Origin: GCA-020345945 sp964596985
GTDB lineage: Archaea > Thermoproteota > Bathyarchaeia > RBG-16-48-13 > GCA-020345945
Assembly (NCBI GenBank): GCA_964596985.1
Contig: CAZQWG010000003.1
Span: 186,001 to 250,000 of the forward strand
Direction of reading: 5' to 3'
DNA length: 64,000 nucleotides
The translations under genes were made by a program, and so were the position numbers. Every line of letters starts with the position of its first letter. Within the stretch, counting starts at the first letter, position 1. The notes beneath the pieces were generated by a model. It made no database searches, had not been told where the DNA came from, and worked only from the letters and a program-made list of their open reading frames with translations. Shown here one piece after another: positions 31,816 through 39,164 of this stretch.

Positions 31816-32994
31816 TTATTTCGGTTCGGTTGACTTCTCGAAACGGCGTGAAGAGAACGGGGCTATTTCTTTTTCCTTTATCTCCCCTGTGATCAACTGG
31901 GCGATCTTCTCACCGGTTATGGGTGAGAGCGCGATGGCATCGCCTGCGTGACCTGCCGCGACCACGAAACCGGGTAGTTGTGGGGAACGCTCTAGGATGG
32001 GCAATCCGTCGGGCGTGGCCGGTCGTAGCCCTGCGTAGGTCCGTATGACGTGGAGTCTTCCGAGGGGCGGTATGAGTCGGATGCCGCGTCTGGCAAGCTC
32101 GGCTATCCCCTCTTGGGTGTTGCGCCGATCGAAGCCGGCAAAGGAGCGGGTGCTGCCTACTAGGCAGTTGCCGGTCTCGGTTTGTATAGCTATCACCCCT
32201 GCCGTCATCTTGCCCTCCGACTTCTCTCCTGATGACGGCATCTTCTTGCTCAGCAGATACTCTGCGGCGATCACCATCCCCTTGAGGAAGAGAGGGGACG
32301 GCTCGGTCACTAGGATTTGACCTCTACGGGGGACTATTGGCAGGTCGAGACCAGCCATCCTGGCGATGCTGGGAGCCCAAGCGCCCGCGGCATTCACCAC
32401 GGTACTGGTCTCGATCTCCCTTTTGCCGGTTACGACGGCGGTGATGGCTCTGCCGTCCGTCTTGATGCCCGTGACAGGGTTGAAGGTAATTATCTCGGCG
32501 CCCAATTCCTTAGCCTTCCGGGTGAAAGCTAGGTTTAGTTTCATCGGGTTGACTTGACAATCCACGTGTGAGTACATAGAGCCGAAGACATGGTCTGAAA
32601 GGACCGGCTGCTTTCTCCTTGTCTCATCTGCGTCCAGCAACTTCACGTCTACTCCTGCGTCCCTGTATTCGGCCGTACGGGAAACGAGAAACTCGACCTC
32701 GGCCTTGGTCTGCGCGACGATCATGGAGCCTTCGTTTCTGAATCCCAGGTCTTGCCCCAGCTCCTCTTCAAGCGTGCGGTGGATCTTGAGGCTCTCCACC
32801 GCCAAGGCTAGTTTCGGACCGAGGGTCTTCGTCGAAAGCGATATGCCCCCTTGGCATGCGCTTGAGGTCCCTGAGCCAATATCGCCTCTTTCTACCAGGA
32901 CGACGTTCACGCCGCGTTTAGCTAGGGCGTAGGTGACGGATGTGCCGACGACCCCGCCTCCGATCACAACGACCTCGGCGCTTGGGGCCATCAT
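31816..32994 (-). CDS. FAD-dependent amine/amino-acid dehydrogenase, catalytic beta subunit (proline/hydroxyproline dehydrogenase-like)
   Basis: A 392-residue DAO-family flavoprotein. The FAD-binding Rossmann motif is VVVIGGGVVGTSVTYALAKR near residues 7-26; other blocks are ACQGGISLSTK, GQILVTEPSPLF and the late HVIRTYAGLRPATPDGLPIL with PGFVVAAGHAGDAIALSPIT. This is the order in archaeal L-proline dehydrogenase beta, D-hydroxyproline dehydrogenase and sarcosine oxidase beta. It oxidises a secondary amine or imino acid and passes electrons to partner subunits. Last gene of a five-gene operon; its start overlaps the preceding stop. Confidence 0.88.
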   Translation of the reverse strand: MMAPSAEVVVIGGGVVGTSVTYALAKRGVNVVLVERGDIGSGTSSACQGGISLSTKTLGPKLALAVESLKIHRTLEEELGQDLGFRNEGSMIVAQTKAEVEFLVSRTAEYRDAGVDVKLLDADETRRKQPVLSDHVFGSMYSHVDCQVNPMKLNLAFTRKAKELGAEIITFNPVTGIKTDGRAITAVVTGKREIETSTVVNAAGAWAPSIARMAGLDLPIVPRRGQILVTEPSPLFLKGMVIAAEYLLSKKMPSSGEKSEGKMTAGVIAIQTETGNCLVGSTRSFAGFDRRNTQEGIAELARRGIRLIPPLGRLHVIRTYAGLRPATPDGLPILERSPQLPGFVVAAGHAGDAIALSPITGEKIAQLITGEIKEKEIAPFSSRRFEKSTEPK

Positions 32995-33257
32995 TCCTCC
33001 CTCCTTATCAAGGCCCTCACCTCGATTGGTCTACAAGGTGACCTGTAGGTGTTTGGTAGTATATCTCCCAGTGGTTGTCCCGTCTCTTCGGCGAGTATCC
33101 TCGCTACAATCCTCTGACATGTCTTGCCTTGGCATAGACCCATGCCGGCTCGGGTCCTGATCTTGATGCCGCGCATGGTTCGGGCCCCCTCTTGGATGGC
33201 CTGACGGATCTCGCTCTCCAGCACCTCCTGGCAGCGACAGATTATATTGTCCCTCAC
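32991..33257 (-). CDS. BFD-like [2Fe-2S] protein subunit
   Basis: An 88-residue protein with NIICRCQEVLESEIRQAIQE and TRAGMGLCQGKTCQRIVARI, giving four cysteines in C-x-C...C-x4-C order, as in the bacterioferritin-associated ferredoxin domain that bridges FAD subunits in HcnB, NirB and proline dehydrogenases. The tail SPCRPIEVRALIRR is the usual end. GTG start with GGAGGAG upstream, one base after the stop of the ferredoxin gene; a longer frame is less likely. Overlaps the beta gene by four bases. Confidence 0.85.
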   Translation of the reverse strand: MRDNIICRCQEVLESEIRQAIQEGARTMRGIKIRTRAGMGLCQGKTCQRIVARILAEETGQPLGDILPNTYRSPCRPIEVRALIRREE

Positions 33258-33258
33258 C

Positions 33259-33768
33259 CTACTCTCCTCCTTCCGACTTGATGCCGCGTACATCGTGAGC
33301 GAACTCCTTGGGAACGGCGATGTACACTATCGGGGTTCTATCGTAGCTCGGTGGGTTAGAGGTCATGACTACTCGTCCTATGGTGACCACCTTTCCTTCA
33401 CGGTCGACAGCCCCAATCTGGCTGCCTTTCTCGGGGAGTGGCAGGAACTCGTAGGGAAAACCGACTAGAGCCTCGGATTCCAGGTAGTTAAGATCGATGA
33501 GGAATATGGCCTGTCCGGGACAGGCGGGTAGGCAGACACCGCACCCGGTGCACTTATCTCCGTCTAGAACCGGCACGTTCGTGATAGGCTCTCCTACGGT
33601 GATCGCCCCGTAAGGGCAGGCCGCTTCGCAGGGGTCACACGGGATCTCCTGCATGCATTCTATCACGGCAACCCCCCCCTCTTTCAGCCTCTCCGGGCTG
33701 GGAGCGCCAGGATTATCGGCGAGTTCTTCTCGGGTTGGTACCCCGGTCTCTGCGAACCCCTTCTTCAT
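33259..33768 (-). CDS. Two-cluster [4Fe-4S] ferredoxin subunit of the dehydrogenase complex
   Basis: A 169-residue protein. Cluster motifs: ECMQEIPCDPCEAACPYGAI near residues 37-56 and CTGCGVCLPACPGQAIF near 73-89. The C-terminal half (PYEFLPLPEKGSQIGAVDRE, VVTIGRVVMTSNPPSYDRTP) is a beta-rich extension found in the delta-like subunits of archaeal proline dehydrogenases. It should link the flavin subunits to an external acceptor. ATG start, same operon; nine bases separate it from the FAD/NAD subunit stop. Confidence 0.87.
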   Translation of the reverse strand: MKKGFAETGVPTREELADNPGAPSPERLKEGGVAVIECMQEIPCDPCEAACPYGAITVGEPITNVPVLDGDKCTGCGVCLPACPGQAIFLIDLNYLESEALVGFPYEFLPLPEKGSQIGAVDREGKVVTIGRVVMTSNPPSYDRTPIVYIAVPKEFAHDVRGIKSEGGE

Positions 33769-33777
33769 GGCTCAGAA

Positions 33778-34938
33778 TCACCCCTTTAGGTCGTCAGTCT
33801 CTTCGCGGAGTTCTTGCTTCACTCCGCTCATCCTCTCCCGTAGGAGTTGTTGGGCTTTACGGCGGTATTCGTTGATGGCGCCGAGGCGTAGGTCGTTCAG
33901 CCGTTTCAGTATTGCAGCCTTCCGCTCTGCAGCCTCATCTTTGCTCAAGTAGCCTAGGGCCTCGGCGACCGCAAGCCCAGCTAGGCGTCCCTCTTCCATT
34001 GACGTGGTGGCTTCCTCCACACCGGCGACGTCGCCAGCCACGTAGAGGCCGGGTACGGTGGTCTCCATATTCTCGTCGTGTAAAGGCACGTGGCCGCCCA
34101 GTTCGGGAATATACGTGAATCTGCACCCAGCCATCCAAGCGAGTTCGGTCATCGGGGTTAGGCCGACAGCTAGACAGATTGCATCTACCTCAAGCCTCTT
34201 CTCGGTTCCCTCTATCGACTGGAATTTCTCGTCTACTTGGGCGATGATCGCTGCTTCTACCTTCGTCAATCCTTGGGCTTCTTTGATGGTGTGGGAGAGT
34301 AGGATGGGGACACCGGCTCTTCTGATCTTTGCGGCATGCACGGCGTAACCGCCGATTCGATCTCGGGCCTCGATCACCGCTACAACCCTGGCTCCTGCCT
34401 GAAGGATCTGGTAGGCGACGATGAATCCGACGTTGCCTGCGCCGACCATCAGTATTCTCCTACCGGGTAGGACGCGGTGTATGTTCATCATTGTCTGCAG
34501 AGCGCCAGCGGTCATTACACCGGGCAGTGTCCAGCCGGGGAAGCTTAGAGAGTTCTCGTAGGCTGCCGTGGCTAAGATGACTTTCTTGGCGTCGATTCGT
34601 TGTGAGACGCCGTCCTTGAGTACAGTGAGACCGTGTTCTGGGAAGAAACCCCAGACGGTGGTGTTGAGCCAGGTCTCGACCTCACTCCTCTCCGCCTCTT
34701 CAAGGAGTCGGGTGCCTATGTCTATCCCCCTGACCCCGGCATAATGGGCCTTAGACCCGAAGAACTTGTGGATCTGTTTGAATAGTTGACCCCCTGGCCG
34801 TTTGTTCTCATCGATTAGTAATACGCTTGCCCCTCTCTCGACGGCTTCTATGGCTGCCGATAGGCCTGCTGGACCCCCGCCTACGACGGCCACGTCGATG
34901 TCACTCGTCTGCTGCTTCACTCCACTTCCCCAACCCAA
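33778..34938 (-). CDS. FAD/NAD(P)-binding oxidoreductase, alpha subunit (HcnB/PDH-alpha-like)
   Basis: A 386-residue flavoprotein with two Rossmann folds: DVAVVGGGPAGLSAAIEAVE near residues 15-34 for FAD and RRILMVGAGNVGFIVAYQIL near 160-179 for a second nucleotide. VVAVIEARDRIGGYAVHAAK and TTVPGLYVAGDVAGVEEATT are also characteristic of HcnB/SoxA/proline dehydrogenase alpha subunits. It probably carries out NAD(P)H oxidation or electron bifurcation within the complex. Its start overlaps the 2Fe-2S gene by 38 bases; an internal start just downstream is possible. Confidence 0.87.
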   Translation of the reverse strand: MGWGSGVKQQTSDIDVAVVGGGPAGLSAAIEAVERGASVLLIDENKRPGGQLFKQIHKFFGSKAHYAGVRGIDIGTRLLEEAERSEVETWLNTTVWGFFPEHGLTVLKDGVSQRIDAKKVILATAAYENSLSFPGWTLPGVMTAGALQTMMNIHRVLPGRRILMVGAGNVGFIVAYQILQAGARVVAVIEARDRIGGYAVHAAKIRRAGVPILLSHTIKEAQGLTKVEAAIIAQVDEKFQSIEGTEKRLEVDAICLAVGLTPMTELAWMAGCRFTYIPELGGHVPLHDENMETTVPGLYVAGDVAGVEEATTSMEEGRLAGLAVAEALGYLSKDEAAERKAAILKRLNDLRLGAINEYRRKAQQLLRERMSGVKQELREETDDLKG

Positions 34939-35233
34939 CTTGGGTCTCTATCTTCATTCCTGCCTCCGCTGGCGTGATACATGTTCTAATATTGGGGACG
35001 CCGTCTACGGTCATGACGCAGTCGGTGCAGCGTCCTATGCCACAGTAGAACCAGCGGGGGTCCCTTCTCTTCCGAGTGCTCCGACACTTCTTGATGCCGT
35101 GGGCGATCAGAGCAGCTAGGATAGGCTCTCCTTCGATCGCCACTAAGGGCTTCCCGTCGTGGAATATCATTACTTTTCTGTCTTTTGGGGGCTTGCCGAG
35201 GATAGGGTGGTCTAATACGCGCATCTGCATCAA
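34901..35233 (-). CDS. [2Fe-2S] ferredoxin-like subunit (HcnA/PDH-gamma-like)
   Basis: A 110-residue protein with FHDGKPLVAIEGEPILAALI and the cluster loop WFYCGIGRCTDCVMTVDGVP followed by NIRTC, spacing C-x4-C-x2-C-x11-C. This is the small 2Fe-2S subunit that opens HcnABC-type and hydroxyproline-dehydrogenase operons. First gene of the five-gene unit, ATG start. The overlap with the next gene supports coupled expression. Confidence 0.87.
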   Translation of the reverse strand: MMQMRVLDHPILGKPPKDRKVMIFHDGKPLVAIEGEPILAALIAHGIKKCRSTRKRRDPRWFYCGIGRCTDCVMTVDGVPNIRTCITPAEAGMKIETQVGLGKWSEAADE

Positions 35234-35468
35234 TCCAGGGAATTCTAGGGTGTCTGCGGCTTTTTACGGTTCCTGTGCTCTAGTGTTCTAGAAGTATCCG
35301 TGTAACCGGCTGGTCAACTTGCCATGATTTTCGTTCTTATCGAAGAGTGTCGTCACCGACACAGATAACTCGTCCAGGCTTCTGGCTGGTCGACTATCCG
35401 ATGTAACGTAGCGTTATTGCTCTTTTTTCTCGGAAAGACTAATCTTCTATGCCTGCAATGATCAGGAT

Positions 35469-35660
35469 ATGGGCAGAAGATCGGTGCGCAGGATGTCGTC
35501 GTCTGACTTTGACCGCGAAGACCATATATTGATCGGTCAACTGCTTCAGTGCGATGTTCCTGTCGGTAGAGCCAAGAGGATTGTGGCAAACCTGACGCCG
35601 GATGAAAAGAGAGAGGCGCTTCAGAACTCTGAATTCATTCGTTCCCTAGCGGATCAATAG
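35469..35660 (+). CDS. Small hypothetical protein
   Basis: A 63-residue frame: FDREDHILIGQLLQCDVPVG followed by RAKRIVANLTPDEKREALQN. It is soluble and helical, with the look of a small DNA-binding or adaptor protein, though no family is recognised. ATG start. It lies divergently from the dehydrogenase operon and ends 14 bases before a RidA-like remnant on the other strand. Moderately protein-like composition is the only support. Confidence 0.4.
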   Translation: MGRRSVRRMSSSDFDREDHILIGQLLQCDVPVGRAKRIVANLTPDEKREALQNSEFIRSLADQ

Positions 35661-35673
35661 CCTGTGTCCCAAC

Positions 35674-35823
35674 CTACTTGTCGCCCCCGCATTTCGAGAA
35701 AGGCTGGTTCGAGGGTATCCCTCTGAAGGCGTCGGGTAGTGCGACTATGACCATCTCGATGAGGAAGTCCGGTATGGCGGCGTCCAGTAGACAGACTGAC
35801 CGCCTTGTATTCGCCTTGCCTTG
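35674..35823 (-). pseudogene. C-terminal remnant of a RidA (YjgF/UK114)-like gene
   Basis: The minus strand has an open stretch ending at TAG that reads SVCLLDAAIPDFLIEMVIVA and LPDAFRGIPSNQPFSKCGGD plus Lys. The LLDAAIPDFLIEMV block resembles the last strand of RidA-type enamine/imine deaminases (P-x-F-L-x-E-x-x-x-I-A-L). A stop codon precedes it after about eight residues, and no N-terminal part is found upstream, so only the 3' end remains. RidA would fit beside an amino-acid dehydrogenase operon that makes imines; the remnant may mark a lost gene. Confidence 0.45.
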
Positions 35824-35984
35824 CTACCTGGGCGACTATGAGCCGGAAGAATAGAATAGCCGGAAGAAGATTAGGGATTGGTCTATCCGGCTTGTGGCGT
35901 GTTCCGGCTCCCCCACATGGTGTGGTAATCTTCCGGTTGTTGTTCAGCCGGTTGTCTATTGTTTACCCTTCTTCATGTTCGTTC

Positions 35985-36323
35985 TTAGACTGCGTCTTCG
36001 CCTCTTTCGCCTGTGCGGATGCGGATGACTTCTTCGACGGGTTGAACGAATACCTTTCCTGCACCAATAGTTCCTGTTTGTGCGTTTTCGATGATGGTGT
36101 CGAGGGCTTCTGCGAGGTCTTTGTCGTTGACTACTATCTCGACTTTCGTCTTGGGGAGGAGGTCTGCGTATATGGTCTGTCCGTTGATGGTCTGAACGAC
36201 GCCACTCTGTTGTCCGCGTCCCTTCACTTCGTACGTGGTCATTCCTGGAAACCCCTTTTCTGCTAATGCCTTCTTCACTTGGCTCAGTTTCTCCGTCTTG
36301 ATTATCGCCTCAATCTTCTTCAT
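35985..36323 (-). CDS. glnK: PII nitrogen regulatory protein (GlnK type)
   Basis: A 112-residue PII protein: KKIEAIIKTEKLSQVKKALA, GFPGMTTYEVKGRGQQSGVV leading into the T-loop, TIYADLLPKTKVEIVVNDKD, then ENAQTGTIGAGKVFVQPVEE with RIRTGERGEDAV. PII trimers bind ATP/ADP and 2-oxoglutarate; the T-loop blocks the ammonium channel. The T-loop residue at the uridylylation position is Tyr in TIYADLLPK, though archaeal PII is generally not uridylylated. ATG at MKKIEAI preferred. It is the last gene after kaiC-like and amt, 19 bases downstream of amt. Confidence 0.95.
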   Translation of the reverse strand: MKKIEAIIKTEKLSQVKKALAEKGFPGMTTYEVKGRGQQSGVVQTINGQTIYADLLPKTKVEIVVNDKDLAEALDTIIENAQTGTIGAGKVFVQPVEEVIRIRTGERGEDAV

Positions 36324-36342
36324 CGGTATCACCGTCTCCTGT

Positions 36343-37671
36343 TTAGGGGAAGTCCTCCTGCATGTCTTCTGGATAGGCGTACGTCTTGTGTTCGACTATG
36401 TCCAACCCGAATAATTCTGCGTCTCTCGAGGCCCTGAACAGCCCTGCCTTATCTATAGCTTTGAACAGGATGAATCCTGTTGTTCCTGCCCATGCTGCGA
36501 TGGCAAGGCTTCCGGTCAGCTGTGCGACTATTAGATTCAGCCACTCGTTGATAGTGGTAACCCCGTAGATGGGGTGGGCGCCGAGGAAACGGGCTCCGAA
36601 GAGCCCTGTGGCGAAGGTGCCCCACAGGCCGCAGGCTGCGTGTACTGGCACGCACACACAGGCATCGTCGATATGCAATATATACTCTAGAACGCCTTGG
36701 ACGAAGGTAGTGATTATCCCTGCGACAAACCCCGTTACTGCGGCGGCCAGTGGGTGTATGACGGCTGCTCCGGAGCAGATAGATACGGCTCCTGCGAGGA
36801 GTCCTGCCATCGAGGTCAGGGCGTGTCCCCGGGAGGTGACTGCTGCGCCGAAGAGCCCGCCCGCCATTGCCATCGCGGTTGTTACGGCTACCCATGCGAG
36901 TTCGACGTTGATCGTTTGGGCGTTATTGGCTACGCTAGATCCCACGTTGAACCCGAACCATCCGAAGACCAGGAGCCAGGCCCCGATCACTGAGAGGGGT
37001 AGGCTGTGACCGAAGAATGACCGGGGATTTCTTGTCCTCCCTCCGAACTTCCCAATCCGTGGACCAATAACGTAGGCCCCGGATAGCGCCAACATCCCTC
37101 CGGTCAGGTGGACTACAGTGGAGCCTGCATAGTCGACGAAGCCAAGCTCACTCAACCATCCGCCTCCCCATACCCAGTGTTCTGCGACAGGATAGATGAA
37201 TGACGCGATGACCGCTGCCGCTATCACCCAGCCCCACAGTTTGTCTCGCTCCGCGAGGGCCCCAGGAACGATCCCTATGACTGTGATGGCGAACATGGCC
37301 ATCTTGAACCATAGGGCTAGGTCGGCGTATCCCATAGGGCTAGGGCTAATACCATAGGCTCCTGTTGTGGATAGCGCTGCAGGTAGAGGATTGGCTACTG
37401 TAGGTAAATGCGCTGGCAGTCCAAAGACGGGTGATTTCACATAGTATGCGAGGGGGAAGCCTACGAGGTAATACGTTATGAAGGCTAGGGTCCATCCTAT
37501 GTTCAGGACTATTATGGTGTGGGAGACGTTTTTCTTCCGTACCATCCCTGCGTAGAGGAGAGCGAATCCTGCGGTAGCCATTATCAATATGGCTACTGGA
37601 GCCCATCCGACCGCGAAGATCTGCTGTACTGCCCCAAAGAGTTCGTTTGATACCGTGGACATCTCAGTCAC
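36343..37671 (-). CDS. amt: Ammonium transporter (Amt)
   Basis: A 442-residue Amt/Mep/Rh channel with eleven expected membrane helices. The twin-His pore is visible in STVVHLTGGMLALSGAYVIG and VPVHAACGLWGTFATGL; the phenylalanine gate and the FGFNVGSS segment are also present. GTG start immediately after the KaiC-like stop codon (no intergenic base), then glnK downstream, the usual partner that plugs the pore. The cytoplasmic tail ends DAELFGLDIVEHKTYAYPED, the normal Amt C-terminal regulatory motif. Confidence 0.95.
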   Translation of the reverse strand: MTEMSTVSNELFGAVQQIFAVGWAPVAILIMATAGFALLYAGMVRKKNVSHTIIVLNIGWTLAFITYYLVGFPLAYYVKSPVFGLPAHLPTVANPLPAALSTTGAYGISPSPMGYADLALWFKMAMFAITVIGIVPGALAERDKLWGWVIAAAVIASFIYPVAEHWVWGGGWLSELGFVDYAGSTVVHLTGGMLALSGAYVIGPRIGKFGGRTRNPRSFFGHSLPLSVIGAWLLVFGWFGFNVGSSVANNAQTINVELAWVAVTTAMAMAGGLFGAAVTSRGHALTSMAGLLAGAVSICSGAAVIHPLAAAVTGFVAGIITTFVQGVLEYILHIDDACVCVPVHAACGLWGTFATGLFGARFLGAHPIYGVTTINEWLNLIVAQLTGSLAIAAWAGTTGFILFKAIDKAGLFRASRDAELFGLDIVEHKTYAYPEDMQEDFP

Positions 37672-38448
37672 CTATAGTTTGCTTGCAAACCAGACGGGTT
37701 TCAGTGAGATCGGTATCTCCTCTACGGAGAGGCCTTCTTTCTCAATGTTCAGCCTCAGTATCTGTGGCTTGAGTGGTACGCTTCTCGATTTTCTTAGGAT
37801 GAAGACCCTTGTCCATACAACGTCGTGCTTGTGGTAGTCTAGGTATATGAGGTGGTCAACTAGGTACTCTGTGATGTCTGGGTTCAGGGGTATCCCCTCT
37901 GCTGTTAGTATGGTTGTTGATCCCATGTTCTTGACTTCTAAGAGGAGTTTCATGAACACTTCTCGAAATTCCTCTGGGTCGGCTAGCCTTCTGTTTAAAG
38001 ATGAGAGGGAGTCTATGACGACTCTCTTTGCTTCGGGCTGGGCCTTGAGTCCCCGTTTGACTATTTCTAGTGCCTCTTGCTTGTTGACGAGAGAGTATTC
38101 GCTGGCGTAGGAAGCGGTGATCGAGAGGTTCACTACTGCGATCTTGCGCTCTTTGATCAGCGACGGGAAGTCGCTCCATAGCTCGCTGCCGGTCCTCATT
38201 ATGGTTTCAGGGGTCTCTTCGGTGGTTATGTAGACCCCTTTCTCCCCGTTCTCGGCTCCCTTGTGTAGGAATTGTAGGCAGAGTATTGTCTTGCCTGTGC
38301 CAGGTTCACCTCTGACTAGTATGGCGTCTCCCCTCGGGAGGCCGGGTATGAAGTCTAGGAGTCCCTCTACTCCGATGTCGATCCACTCGATGTTCTTCTT
38401 CCCGATCTTCTCTTCTATTCCGATCGCGGTCGCATTCAATTCGTTCAT
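37672..38448 (-). CDS. KaiC-like RecA-fold ATPase
   Basis: A 258-residue single-domain KaiC/GvpD-type ATPase. Walker A is ILVRGEPGTGKTILCLQFLH near residues 43-62, the catalytic Glu pair is in VYITTEETPETI, Walker B is KRVVIDSLSSLN near 142-153. Archaeal single-domain KaiC-like proteins act as signal relays, often with membrane partners. Here the stop codon abuts the amt start, so the ATPase, the channel and PII are one operon. The role in ammonium sensing is inference. ATG start. An RHH regulator is divergent. Confidence 0.88.
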   Translation of the reverse strand: MNELNATAIGIEEKIGKKNIEWIDIGVEGLLDFIPGLPRGDAILVRGEPGTGKTILCLQFLHKGAENGEKGVYITTEETPETIMRTGSELWSDFPSLIKERKIAVVNLSITASYASEYSLVNKQEALEIVKRGLKAQPEAKRVVIDSLSSLNRRLADPEEFREVFMKLLLEVKNMGSTTILTAEGIPLNPDITEYLVDHLIYLDYHKHDVVWTRVFILRKSRSVPLKPQILRLNIEKEGLSVEEIPISLKPVWFASKL

Positions 38449-38468
38449 TTCTCCATGAGATCCATAAA

Positions 38469-38530
38469 CAAATATACAATAATATTAATATATTTGAGAA
38501 GAATTAAGAAGAAATATGAAGAAATATGAA
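38469..38530. promoter_or_regulatory. Shared promoter region with inverted and tandem repeats
   Basis: CAAATATA (38469-38476) pairs with TATATTTG (38489-38496) as an 8-bp inverted repeat around an AT-rich core that should include the TATA boxes. GAAATATGAA is repeated head to tail at 38511-38520 and 38521-38530. The divergent RHH protein is the likely binder of one of these, which would make it a regulator of the kaiC-like/amt/glnK operon. Confidence 0.5.
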
Positions 38531-38559
38531 CATTTGACCATCCGCATCTGTGTCTGCTG

Positions 38560-39111
38560 GTGAAGACGGTGAAGAATCCGACCCGAATAACAGTGGCGCT
38601 GGATGAGGATTCCCTCCGTCTCCTAGAGAACACCAAGAAGGAGACGGAGCTATCTCAGAGCGAAATCCTAAGGCAATCGTTACGACTCTACTGTGAGAGT
38701 CGAATCACCAGGAACCCGTCCATACCTGAGAAACTCCCTTACTACTTAGACATGCTACTGCACGGCGAACACGTGATACTGGACGTAGACCATTGGCTTC
38801 TATTCCTGCGCTTGGTCGATTCCTCGCCTGAAAAGAAAGAGTTCTGGGAAGGCTGCCGGATGGTCGCGAGAGCTCATGCAGAACAGCTCGCAGACAAGAT
38901 TCAAACAGTCGAAGACCTTCTAGACCGTCTTGAGGCGTGCAACTTCTTCCGGCTGATCAAGAACTCGGATAAGGACTTCACGCTTATGCTTGGATCCGAG
39001 ATCCCCAAAGACTTCGTAAGGATCTTTATTGAAGAGTTCTCTTTGTCTATGGGCTTCCAAACTAGGATGAAGGAAGACCTGGCTAAACTCCGAGTTAAAG
39101 TGGAAGACTAG
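38560..39111 (+). CDS. RHH transcription regulator with C-terminal sensory-like domain
   Basis: A 183-residue protein. Residues 1-50 (NPTRITVALDEDSLRLLENT and LSQSEILRQSLRLYCESRIT) form a ribbon-helix-helix DNA-binding domain. The rest includes LDMLLHGEHVILDVDHWLLF, a helical middle, and DLLDRLEACNFFRLIKNSDK with a closing MKEDLAKLRVKVED. I recall the same C-terminal plan in archaeal RHH proteins beside KaiC-like genes, with no known ligand. GTG start. Divergent to the KaiC-like gene across a 111-base region with repeats. Confidence 0.8.
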   Translation: MKTVKNPTRITVALDEDSLRLLENTKKETELSQSEILRQSLRLYCESRITRNPSIPEKLPYYLDMLLHGEHVILDVDHWLLFLRLVDSSPEKKEFWEGCRMVARAHAEQLADKIQTVEDLLDRLEACNFFRLIKNSDKDFTLMLGSEIPKDFVRIFIEEFSLSMGFQTRMKEDLAKLRVKVED

Positions 39112-39164
39112 GAGTAACCCTATATCTTCCCCGCCTCAGAGATACCCCGATCCCAACACCGATG

